Shown here piece after piece: positions 57,308-64,000 of a stretch of 64,000 bases of DNA (its first letter is position 1; every line of letters begins with the position of its first letter). Made by a program: the position numbers and the translations under genes. Under the pieces are notes generated by a model. It worked only from the letters and a program-made list of their open reading frames with translations. It was not told the DNA's origin and ran no database searches. Source of the stretch: Lentzea aerocolonigenes (GTDB taxonomy: Bacteria > Actinomycetota > Actinomycetes > Mycobacteriales > Pseudonocardiaceae); assembly GCF_000974445.1 (NCBI RefSeq), contig NZ_BBOJ01000003.1:124001-188000 (forward strand), written 5' to 3'.

Positions 57308-57994
57308 ATGCGACACCGGCTCCCCCCGCCTCCGTCGGCGCTGCGCGGACGCGTCGTCGTCGCCGCCGTCGCGGCAGGCGCTTTCGCCGCGGCAGGCGCG
57401 GGCCAGACAGTGCACGCCGCAGCCACCGAGGTCCAATCCACGAATGGCGGGGCGACGTTCGGCGGAACGGGTGGCGACGCCCGCTCCGCCCCTCAGGTCC
57501 TCGCCGTCTCCCGTGCGACGCCGGAAGGTGCCGCCGAAGCCGCCAAGCTCCTGCGCAGCCAGCAGATCACGACGCGGCGGGAGGCGACGGAAGCGGAGAA
57601 GACCCGCCCGAAGTTCGCCCGCCCCGCCGTCGGCGACTTCACCTCCGGCTTCGGCAGCCGCTGGGGCAGGCTGCACCTCGGCATCGACATCGCGGGCCCC
57701 ATCGGCACCCCGATCCTCGCCGCCGCCGACGGCGTGGTGAAGGACGCGGGCCCTGTTTCGGGCTTCGGCCAGTGGGTCCGCCTCGTGCACGCCGACGGCA
57801 CCATCACCGTCTACGGCCACGTCGACACCTACAGCGTTCGCGCGGGCCAACGGGTCCAGGCGGGCCAGCAGATCGCTCGCATGGGCAACCGCGGCGAGTC
57901 CACCGGCCCCCACCTCCACTTCGAGGTGTGGAACCCCGCCGGCAACAAGATCAACCCACTCCCCTGGCTCAACGATCGAGGCATCACCGTCTGA
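57308..57994 (+). CDS. Secreted M23 peptidase (LytM-like)
   Basis: 228 residues: signal peptide (~1-38), a low-complexity and helical linker, then an M23/LytM domain with zinc ligands in HLGID and HLH (FTSGFGSRWGRLHLGIDIAG, STGPHLHFEVW). It cuts peptidoglycan cross-links or activates other hydrolases. It lies 48 bases after the kinase gene and 33 bases before the NlpC/P60 gene, and is probably part of the same envelope unit. Confidence 0.88.
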   Translation: MRHRLPPPPSALRGRVVVAAVAAGAFAAAGAGQTVHAAATEVQSTNGGATFGGTGGDARSAPQVLAVSRATPEGAAEAAKLLRSQQITTRREATEAEKTRPKFARPAVGDFTSGFGSRWGRLHLGIDIAGPIGTPILAAADGVVKDAGPVSGFGQWVRLVHADGTITVYGHVDTYSVRAGQRVQAGQQIARMGNRGESTGPHLHFEVWNPAGNKINPLPWLNDRGITV

Positions 57995-58027
57995 GTGCGC
58001 CAGGCACACGAGAAGGAGGACCGCGAC

Positions 58028-59014
58028 GTGACGTCGCACCCCTCGCGCCGCGCCGTGCGCGGAGCATTCGTCACCACGGCGGCAGTCGTCGCGGCCGTGC
58101 TCCCCACGACGCCGGGCAACGCACAGCCTTCCGCGGCTGACGCGCTCGCGAAGTTCAACGAGCTGTCCCAGAAGGCCACGCAGCTCAACCAGGACAAGCT
58201 GAAGGCGCAGGGCGACCTGACCGCCAAGCAGGGTGAGCTGGACAGAGCCAAGGCCACCCTGGCCACCGCCCAGGAGGCCGCGCGGCTCCAGCGGGGCCAG
58301 GTGGACCTCCTCACCGAGGTCAGCTACTCGGGCGCGCGCTTCAACCAGCTGTCCGCGTTGCTCGTGAGCGACTCGCAGCAGGACTTCCTCAACCGCATGT
58401 CGGCCCTCAACATCCTCGCCGCCGACAACGCCGAGGCGATGCGGAAGCTCACCAGCGCCATCGACGCCGCGGACGCCGCCACCAGAACCGCCGACGAGGC
58501 AACCGAGGCGTCGAAGAAGCTGCTCGCCGAGATCGACCAGAAGAGCGCAGACCTCCAGAAGCAGCTCAACGATGCCCGCACCCAGTACGACTCGCTCAGC
58601 GCCTCGACCAAGAGCTCGCTCAAGAACGGCGGCGACATGTCGGCGATCCAGGCCCCGCCGGGAACCGCGGGCAAGGCGCTGCAGTTCGCACTCGACCAGC
58701 GCGGCGACAGGTACGTCCACGGCGCCACCGGCCCGGACGCCTGGGACTGCTCCTCGCTGATCCAGGCCGCGTACCGCTTCGCCAACGTGTCCATCGGCCG
58801 CACCAGCTACGACCAGGCCAAGGCAGGCCGCGCGGTCAGCCGCGGCGAGGTGAAGCCCGGCGACATCATCGTCTACTACTCCGGCCAGTCCCACGTGGCG
58901 ATGGCGGTGGACAGCGTGCGCGCCGTGCACGCGTCGACAGAGGGCGTACCGGTGCGGATCGCCGACATCGACTCCATCGGCCCGATCAGCGTCATCCGCC
59001 GCATCAGCGACTGA
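58028..59014 (+). CDS. Secreted NlpC/P60 peptidoglycan endopeptidase (RipA-like layout)
   Basis: 328 residues: signal peptide (~1-32), a long coiled-coil (~36-200), then an NlpC/P60 domain with catalytic C241 (AWDCSSL) and H289 (SHVAMAV). The coiled coil plus C-terminal NlpC domain is the layout of mycobacterial RipA-type septal hydrolases. GTG at 58028 was chosen because AAGGAGG lies nine bases upstream and the signal peptide follows. Confidence 0.87.
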   Translation: MTSHPSRRAVRGAFVTTAAVVAAVLPTTPGNAQPSAADALAKFNELSQKATQLNQDKLKAQGDLTAKQGELDRAKATLATAQEAARLQRGQVDLLTEVSYSGARFNQLSALLVSDSQQDFLNRMSALNILAADNAEAMRKLTSAIDAADAATRTADEATEASKKLLAEIDQKSADLQKQLNDARTQYDSLSASTKSSLKNGGDMSAIQAPPGTAGKALQFALDQRGDRYVHGATGPDAWDCSSLIQAAYRFANVSIGRTSYDQAKAGRAVSRGEVKPGDIIVYYSGQSHVAMAVDSVRAVHASTEGVPVRIADIDSIGPISVIRRISD

Positions 59015-59034
59015 GAACACTCGTGCGCCACCGG

Positions 59035-59700
59035 TCACTTGCGGGGCGTGACCAGGCCCGTCTCGTAGGCGACCACGACGGCTTGGGCCCGGCTGGTCAG
59101 GTTGAGCTTGGTCATCACCCGGCTGAGGTGGGTCTTCACGGTGCCTTCGCTGATGGTGAGCTGGCTTCCGATCTCGTGGTTGGTGATGCCGGTGCCGACC
59201 AGGTGCAGCACTTCGCGTTCGCGGGTGGTGAGGGAACCGAGCTCAGGTCCCGGGTCGAGCCGGGACGTGCGGGTGTTGTCCTGCAGGAACGTTTCGATGA
59301 GCCGGCGGGTGACCGTGGGGGCGAAGAGCATGTCGCCGTCCGCGACGGTGCGGATCGCGGTGAGCAGCCGGTCGGGGTCGAGTTCTTTGAGGACGAACCC
59401 GCAGGCTCCGGCGCGCAGGGCCTCGTAGACGTACTGGTCGAGGTCGAAGGTGGTGAGCATGAGGATCCGCGGCGGGTCGGGCGTGCCGGCGAGGATGCGG
59501 CGGGTGGCGGTGATTCCGTCGGTGCCCGGCATGCGGATGTCCATCACGACCACGTCGGGTGTGGTGGCCGCGGCCAGGGCGACCGCCTGGTCACCGTCGC
59601 CGGCCTCGCCTGCGACGGTCAGTCCCGGCGCCGCGGTCAGCAGTCCGACCAGCCCGGCCCGGATCAGCGGTTGATCGTCGACCACCAGCACGCGGATCAT
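59035..59700 (-). CDS. NarL-type response regulator
   Basis: 221 residues: receiver D54 (VVVMDIRMPG), K in VLKELDPD, LuxR helix-turn-helix (LTTREREVLHLVGTGITNHE, SEGTVKTHLSRVMTKL). It is nine bases downstream of its kinase on the same strand and runs tail-to-tail with the NlpC/P60 gene. Confidence 0.9.
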   Translation of the reverse strand: MIRVLVVDDQPLIRAGLVGLLTAAPGLTVAGEAGDGDQAVALAAATTPDVVVMDIRMPGTDGITATRRILAGTPDPPRILMLTTFDLDQYVYEALRAGACGFVLKELDPDRLLTAIRTVADGDMLFAPTVTRRLIETFLQDNTRTSRLDPGPELGSLTTREREVLHLVGTGITNHEIGSQLTISEGTVKTHLSRVMTKLNLTSRAQAVVVAYETGLVTPRK

Positions 59701-59709
59701 CGGCGCACA

Positions 59710-60969
59710 TCACTCCCCCTGGTGACGTTGCGACCGTCGCCGATCACCGCGAGGTGCCGGGTGCGACGGCCAAGGCACCACCAGTTCTACTGCGAATCCG
59801 CCTCCCGCTCGGGGCTGCGCGCGCAGAGTTGCGCCGTAAAGCCGGGCGCGTTCGTGCATTCCGAGCAGACCGTGTCCGCCACTGGAGTAATCACCTTCCG
59901 ACCGCGGCGCGGTGATCGGGCCGTCGTTGGTGATGGTCGCGGTGACCTGTAGTGGCTCGCGGCGCAGCACGACGTCGGCGCGGCACGGGGCCGCGTGTTT
60001 GATGGCGTTGGTGAGCGCTTCCTGGACGACCCGGTACAGGGTGAGTTGCAGCCCAGGGGGCAGGTCGTCGACCACGCCGTGGATCTCCAGGCCGGCTTCG
60101 ACTCCTGCGCCGCGGACTCGTTCGACCAACGCCCCGAGCTGCGCGAGGCCCGGCGCGGGATCGGTGAGCTCCGCGTCGGGCAGGGGGTTCGGGGTGTCGG
60201 AGGCACGCAGCAGGTTGAGCACCCGCCGCAGTTCTTCCAGGGTGTCGCGGCTGGTGTCACCGATGGTGTCCACGGCGGCTCTGGCGGTGGCGGGGTCGCT
60301 GTCGAACACGTAGCGGGCCAGCCCGGCCTGCAGGGAGATCACCGACAGGTGGTGGGCGACGACGTCGTGCAGTTCCCGCGCGACCTGCAACCGTTCCTGG
60401 GTGACGGCGTGCTCGACGCGGTGCTCCTGCTCCCGCCGCAGCTGCTCGGTGGCGTGCGCCAGCTGCTGGTTGCGCCGGCCCAGCTGCCGCGACAGCCCGC
60501 CCAGCAGCCACACCACCGCGGGCGTCACCACGCCCTGGGCGACGGCCACCACGGTCGGCACCTCAGGCGCCACCTCGCCGCTGTAGAACAGCAGCGCACC
60601 GAACAGCACGGCCGCCGCGGCCGTCACCCGCGGCGACTTGACCGTGGCGACGATGTAGAACGCCAGCATCGGCCCGTAGAGGTTGAAGCTCGGGAAATGT
60701 CCGAGCGCCAGATATGCCCCGTACGCCGACGACACCAGCACCAGAGCCGGCACCGGCGCCGTCCGGCAGACCGCCAGCGGAGCCCAGATCAGGCCCGTCA
60801 ACAGGTACGCCCACACGTCGAACGGCTGCCACCCCGCGGGCCGGTACAGGGCACCGACCACGCACATGGTCGCGCACAGACCCAGAGCCAGCCCCACGTC
60901 CACCACTCGCGGGTTCAGGCGCCGGAGCCGCGACGTGAGCGCCCTCCACTTCACGGCCGGAATTACCAC
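59710..60969 (-). CDS. Sensor histidine kinase, DesK/HisKA_3 type
   Basis: 419 residues: about five membrane helices (~22-165) without a large outside domain, a coiled linker (QQLAHATEQLRREQEHRVEH), HisKA_3 with the phospho-histidine in ARELHDVVAHHLSVIS, and an ATPase domain (NAIKHAAPCRADV, GGHGLLGMHERARLYGATL). It resembles membrane-state sensors of the DesK group. The start is GTG 60969. It is divergent from a secreted protein gene 178 bases away, a possible target. Confidence 0.88.
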   Translation of the reverse strand: MVIPAVKWRALTSRLRRLNPRVVDVGLALGLCATMCVVGALYRPAGWQPFDVWAYLLTGLIWAPLAVCRTAPVPALVLVSSAYGAYLALGHFPSFNLYGPMLAFYIVATVKSPRVTAAAAVLFGALLFYSGEVAPEVPTVVAVAQGVVTPAVVWLLGGLSRQLGRRNQQLAHATEQLRREQEHRVEHAVTQERLQVARELHDVVAHHLSVISLQAGLARYVFDSDPATARAAVDTIGDTSRDTLEELRRVLNLLRASDTPNPLPDAELTDPAPGLAQLGALVERVRGAGVEAGLEIHGVVDDLPPGLQLTLYRVVQEALTNAIKHAAPCRADVVLRREPLQVTATITNDGPITAPRSEGDYSSGGHGLLGMHERARLYGATLRAQPRAGGGFAVELVVPWPSHPAPRGDRRRSQRHQGE

Positions 60970-61030
60970 GCCGCAGATCGTATTCGGATTTGCCGTCCAA
61001 TGGAATCTGTGACCGAGGGCCTACCCCTCA

Positions 61031-61056
61031 GGTTTACTCCTACGGTCAGGGTTTAC
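61031..61056. repeat. Short direct repeat in the promoter region of the secreted protein
   Basis: GGTTTAC occurs at 61031-61037 and 61050-61056, 19 bases apart, in a larger similarity (CAGGTTTACTCCT and CAGGGTTTACCTCT). TATCTA at 61062-61067 follows. Spacing of two helical turns suits a dimeric activator such as a NarL-type regulator. Confidence 0.35.
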
Positions 61057-61147
61057 CTCTGTATCTAATTCTTGCAGGATGTACCTTGCGGGCGCTCGCA
61101 CTAATTTTCGCTTGTCCGCAACACAACCGTTGAAGAGGGGGATTTCG

Positions 61148-61576
61148 ATGTCATTGTTCCGAAAGCTCGTGGCGAGCGCCGCAGCCTGTTCGGCGCTGGC
61201 CCTCGCGGGAATGCCGGCCCAGGCGGCAACTCCGGAGATGCCCGTCGACGCGCAGGGCTCGTGGCACCTGATCTGGGGCCCGGCGTCGCACAGCCCGACG
61301 AAGTACTGGGCAACCCCTGACTTCGTGCCGCAGAGTTCCAGGCTCGGAGGCAACTTCCGCTGCTGGGGTGGCGATGTCGACGGAACCGACATCCGGGCCA
61401 CGATCGTCCGCACCCGCGACAAGCACCGCATGAACAACCCCACCTACCTCGACTGCGACGGCAGCTTCAAGAAGGTGGAGATCACGAACGCGCGTTCAGG
61501 AGAGGCCTACTACATGCGGCTGGAGCTCAAGGGGAAGGCGCACACGATCGAGGCGAAGGCGTACTACTTCCGGTAG
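61148..61576 (+). CDS. Small secreted protein of unknown function
   Basis: 142 residues: a signal peptide (SLFRKLVASAAACSALALAG, cut near PAQA), then a ~115-residue compact domain with two cysteines (FRCWGG, YLDCDG) and aromatic residues. I recognise no family. GAGGGGGA precedes the ATG at 61148. It is divergent from the DesK-type kinase and followed by a strong terminator. Confidence 0.7.
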   Translation: MSLFRKLVASAAACSALALAGMPAQAATPEMPVDAQGSWHLIWGPASHSPTKYWATPDFVPQSSRLGGNFRCWGGDVDGTDIRATIVRTRDKHRMNNPTYLDCDGSFKKVEITNARSGEAYYMRLELKGKAHTIEAKAYYFR

Positions 61577-61586
61577 AAGTCAGGCC

Positions 61587-61623
61587 GGCCGGTCTGCACG
61601 AAGCCACGTCGTGCAGACCGGCC
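61587..61623. terminator. Strong bidirectional terminator
   Basis: A perfect 15-base stem, GGCCGGTCTGCACGA with TCGTGCAGACCGGCC, around a seven-base loop, placed between two genes that end towards each other (stops 61576 and 61636). GATGTTTT follows on the + side. Confidence 0.85.
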
Positions 61624-61635
61624 CCGATGTTTTCG

Positions 61636-62535
61636 TCAGGACTGGAACTCCGGCGTGACCCAGTAATGGCTGTCGTTCCACGTCTGAGTCGGGAATCCGT
61701 CGTCATAACTGTAGACACCCGCGTGCGCCGGCAGGATGAACGGCGCCTGGATGACCGTCGCCGGGAACATGTTCTCGGTCGACCGGTAAAGCCCGCGCCA
61801 CGAGGTGAACGACGCGACGTACTCCTCGCCCGGCACCACGCGCACAGGCGTGGCGAACGGCTCGGTGTAGGCGCTGTCGACGCGCTTGTCGGCCAGCAAC
61901 GTCCCGTCGCCCCGCCACAACCGCACCCTGCTGGCCTCACCGGCGTTGTTCCACAGGAAGATCCTGGTCACGGAGCCCGGCCGATCGACCCGGAACCGCA
62001 GCCCGAGTTCCACCGGACGCCCTTCGGAGTCGTACGCGGCCGGGTTCTCCGAGTAGAAGCCGCACGAGTAACAGCCCCCGGTCACGGGTGCGGGGACGCC
62101 GACGTACAGCGTCCTGGGCGCGGAGACCTCGCCGTGCGCGGTGTCGGTGTTGACCCGGCTGACGACCGTGTAGACGCCGGGCTCGTCCGGAGTGAACACG
62201 TACGCCCACAACGCCTGCGTGATGCCGGTTTCGCCGCCCAGCCCGACGGTGGCGGTCCGGTGTCCGGACCTCCAGGTCGTTCCGCCGTCCACCGACACCT
62301 CGTACTCCCGCAGGTTGTCGGGCCCGGTCTGCTCGTAGCCACCGCCCGAGATCAGCACGGGTTCGCCGACCTCGATCCGCCCGCCGTTCGAGGGCGTGTA
62401 GATGTGGGACTGCGGGAGCGGGGCCACCGCGTGGGCTGCACCGGAGACCAACAACAGCGCTGCCGCGGCGGCCGTCAAAACCTTGGGCCACACCGATCTG
62501 ACGCGGGACGGGTCGAAAAAGTCCTGCCAGGCCAT
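61636..62535 (-). CDS. Secreted DUF4082-type protein
   Basis: 299 residues: an N-terminal signal/anchor (~17-37, after VRSVWPKV), an Ig-like domain (~45-150, VGEPVLISGGGYEQ, YVFTPDEPGVYTVVSRV), then a DUF4082-type beta-sandwich (~155-299, FYSENPAAYDSEGRPVELGL, GEEYVASFTSWRGLY). DUF4082 is found in surface and carbohydrate-related proteins; its role is unknown. GAGGAG precedes the ATG at 62535. Confidence 0.78.
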   Translation of the reverse strand: MAWQDFFDPSRVRSVWPKVLTAAAAALLLVSGAAHAVAPLPQSHIYTPSNGGRIEVGEPVLISGGGYEQTGPDNLREYEVSVDGGTTWRSGHRTATVGLGGETGITQALWAYVFTPDEPGVYTVVSRVNTDTAHGEVSAPRTLYVGVPAPVTGGCYSCGFYSENPAAYDSEGRPVELGLRFRVDRPGSVTRIFLWNNAGEASRVRLWRGDGTLLADKRVDSAYTEPFATPVRVVPGEEYVASFTSWRGLYRSTENMFPATVIQAPFILPAHAGVYSYDDGFPTQTWNDSHYWVTPEFQS

Positions 62536-62653
62536 GCTTTTCTCCTCGCGATCGCTTCGACACGGGAGGTCTCCCCCGAGGTTGATCGCGCGAAGTGACG
62601 ACCTCGCTACACGGTGCGGCGACCGGCGCAGTGCTTGCCGCGCAGACGGACGG

Positions 62654-63088
62654 TCACCTGTCGCCGAGCGGCAGAACACGCGCCAGCACGGGCACCGCGG
62701 CAGCGGCGACGACGGTGTGCATCACCATGAGCGCCAACGAGTTCACCACGGTGGCGCCTCCCGCGAGAATGCCCAGATCCGGGATCCACGAGAGCGCGAC
62801 CACGACGGGCACGAGAATGCGCAGCACCCGCCGCGGAGATCGCGCGAAGCGGCGCACGAGGTACCAGCCGAGCGTGCCGAGCAGGATGCCGATCACGGTG
62901 GCGGGCGCGTACTCCCCCAACGCCAGCCCCGTTCGTTCCACGCCGGCGGGGATGAAGTTCCCCGCGATCAGGGCGATCAGCGCGTTGACCGCGACCGAGA
63001 CCACCGCGGCGCCCAGGAGGCCGACCACGACCTCTCCGGCACCGGGCGCGAGAACGGAGGAGCGAGCGGGAAAGCTGCTGTCGGCCAT
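62654..63088 (-). CDS. DUF6069-like four-helix membrane protein
   Basis: 144 residues with four membrane helices (EVVVGLLGAAVVSVAVNALI, APATVIGILLGTLGWYLV, RVLRILVPVVVALSWIPDLG, LALMVMHTVVAAAAVPVLA). It matches the pattern of small actinobacterial DUF6069 proteins, often found next to TetR genes. It is divergent from the TetR gene, with an operator 26 bases before its ATG. Function is unknown. Confidence 0.75.
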   Translation of the reverse strand: MADSSFPARSSVLAPGAGEVVVGLLGAAVVSVAVNALIALIAGNFIPAGVERTGLALGEYAPATVIGILLGTLGWYLVRRFARSPRRVLRILVPVVVALSWIPDLGILAGGATVVNSLALMVMHTVVAAAAVPVLARVLPLGDR

Positions 63089-63112
63089 GGGCCTTGTCCT
63101 TAGGTAGGCTGT

Positions 63113-63178
63113 TTTGCAAGCGGTCACTTGCAAACAAGGTAGCCATGCGCTCCCACCAATGCAAGTGTCCACTTGCAT
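63113..63178. promoter_or_regulatory. Two TetR operators
   Basis: Site 1 (63114-63133) TTGCAAGCGGTCACTTGCAA and site 2 (63159-63178) ATGCAAGTGTCCACTTGCAT share the core TGCAAGNGNNCACTTGCA, with arms of 7 to 9 bases. Centres are 45 bases apart. Site 1 lies nearer the DUF6069 gene, site 2 nearer the TetR gene, so both are probably repressed. Confidence 0.75.
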
Positions 63179-63196
63179 GCTGATCGAGGAGGGTGA

Positions 63197-63760
63197 GTGG
63201 CCGGCAGAGTGCCCGACAAGGCGGTGTTCGACGCGGTCCTGGAGGTGATCGCCGAACAGGGGTACGAACGCGCGACCACGCGCGCGATCGCCGATGCCGC
63301 GGGGATCAACGAGGCGACGCTGTTCCGCCGGTTCACCTCGAAGGAGAACCTGCTGCGCCAGGCCGTGCGCGGCAGCTTCGCGGAGTTCGCGCTGGACCTC
63401 GGCGCACCGGGCGACGACGTGGCGGCCGACCTGCTCACGATCGTGCGCTACTACCTGCGGCTCTACGAGACCCGTGGCGGCGTGGTGCTCACCCTCATGC
63501 GGGAGGCGAAGTTCAGCCCGGAGGTGGCGGCGGTGCTCACCGAACCGGAGAAGCTGCTGGAGAGGGTGGACGAGGTCATCCTGCACCACCAGCGCCGGGG
63601 AGCCCTCGTCGCGGAACCGCCGCGGCACACGTTCTTCGCACTCGTCGGTCCGGTGATGATGCGGGCCATCGCCCGGAGGGTCGACCAGCGGGCCACCCAG
63701 GCGCCCGCCGACCCCGAGGCCGTCGTGCGGCGGTTCCTCGACGGGCACCGGCCGGAGTAG
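63197..63760 (+). CDS. TetR family repressor
   Basis: 187 residues: TetR helix-turn-helix (TTRAIADAAGINEATLFRRF) and a helical ligand domain. It starts with GTG at 63197. With two nearly identical palindromes in front it is very probably autoregulated and represses the divergent DUF6069 gene. The MmcQ-like gene follows 17 bases later and may share its transcript. Confidence 0.87.
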   Translation: MAGRVPDKAVFDAVLEVIAEQGYERATTRAIADAAGINEATLFRRFTSKENLLRQAVRGSFAEFALDLGAPGDDVAADLLTIVRYYLRLYETRGGVVLTLMREAKFSPEVAAVLTEPEKLLERVDEVILHHQRRGALVAEPPRHTFFALVGPVMMRAIARRVDQRATQAPADPEAVVRRFLDGHRPE

Positions 63761-63777
63761 ATCGAGGAGGGGGACAC

Positions 63778-64000
63778 GTGGCTGACTATGCGGAAGTCTC
63801 GGACGAGGTCGTGGAGCGCATGCGGGCGGTGTGCGCGGCACTGCCGGAGGTGGTCGAGGAGCGGGCCTGGCGCGGCATCCGCTGGCGGGTCGGACAGCGG
63901 GCGTTCGCGCACGTGCTGGAGATCGAGGCCGGCCGGCCTCCGTCCTACGCGGAGGCCTCCGGCATGTCGGACGGCAGCGTGCTGACGTTCCGGTCGGAGG
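63778..64000 (+). CDS. MmcQ/YjbR family protein, 3' end outside window
   Basis: 74 codons from GTG 63778 to the window edge. LPEVVEERAWRGIRWRVGQ and RAFAHVLEI match the start of MmcQ/YjbR (DUF419) proteins, small DNA-binding-like proteins of unclear role. GAGGAGGGGGA precedes the start. The C-terminal part is missing. Confidence 0.75.
   Translation, partial: MADYAEVSDEVVERMRAVCAALPEVVEERAWRGIRWRVGQRAFAHVLEIEAGRPPSYAEASGMSDGSVLTFRSE

Overview
The window is GC-rich actinobacterial chromosome. Many genes start with GTG or TTG, many neighbours share 4-base ATGA/GTGA junctions, and there are Tat-type and lipoprotein signal peptides, a Ser/Thr kinase with a beta-propeller sensor, a Streptomyces-type cholesterol oxidase, a 13E12/DUF222 HNH gene and a large set of small two-component systems and GntR/LacI/TetR/HxlR/AraC regulators. 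Gene content suggests a soil saprophyte of the Pseudonocardiales (Lentzea/Saccharothrix-like). That placement is inference from gene style, not from a marker gene. I see no rRNA, tRNA, CRISPR array, insertion sequence, prophage or large biosynthetic cluster.

Layout. 1-2.0 kb: a cut-off small protein and a LuxR-type regulator. 2.2-5.9 kb: a Tat-exported molybdenum aldehyde oxidoreductase of the PaoABC type. 5.9-12.6 kb: a das-like amino-sugar uptake operon (lipoprotein, two permeases, cytoplasmic GH20) with an extra secreted CBM3-GH16 enzyme, divergent from a GntR/UTRA regulator. 12.6-25.0 kb: housekeeping and stress genes (Na+/H+ antiporter, DUF218, WD40 kinase, methyltransferase, AraC, GtrA, DUF2630, VOC, PRC-barrel, PMT-like glycosyltransferase, serine hydrolase, dinB, alpha/beta hydrolase). 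25.1-28.3 kb: a dapB-like/carboxymuconolactone-decarboxylase pair facing a secreted cholesterol oxidase, with KstR-like boxes at both outer promoters. 28.7-31.7 kb: a secreted GH31 enzyme with two inserted lectin-like modules. 31.7-36.7 kb: a malonate-use cluster (FCD-GntR regulator, MatC-like carrier, MatB, fused AccD-AccA-type carboxyltransferase). 36.6-40.5 kb: a leftward six-gene unit joining a NarL-type two-component system to a KhtTU-type K+/H+ antiporter and two small membrane or exported proteins. 40.5-42.5 kb: HxlR-SCP2 regulator divergent from an MFS exporter. 42.7-43.9 kb: a frameshifted DUF222-HNH gene. 44.1-50.6 kb: a LacI-controlled ABC importer with cytoplasmic GH3. 50.6-61.0 kb: three two-component systems interleaved with membrane proteins and two cell-wall hydrolases. 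61.1-64.0 kb: secreted proteins, a TetR/DUF6069 pair with two clear operators, and a cut-off MmcQ/YjbR gene.

How the parts fit. Three separate carbohydrate units (das-like, GH31, LacI-ABC-GH3), a sterol unit and a malonate unit each sit beside their own regulator or regulatory palindrome. Together they read as a set of independently switched catabolic modules for plant, fungal or insect debris. The rest is envelope maintenance and ion homeostasis under two-component control. Nothing here is an obviously new defence or mobile system. The most unusual assemblies are the six-gene two-component/KhtTU unit with its two small proteins, the paired KstR-like boxes around the sterol genes, and a perfect AT-rich LacI-type palindrome inside the GH31 coding sequence.
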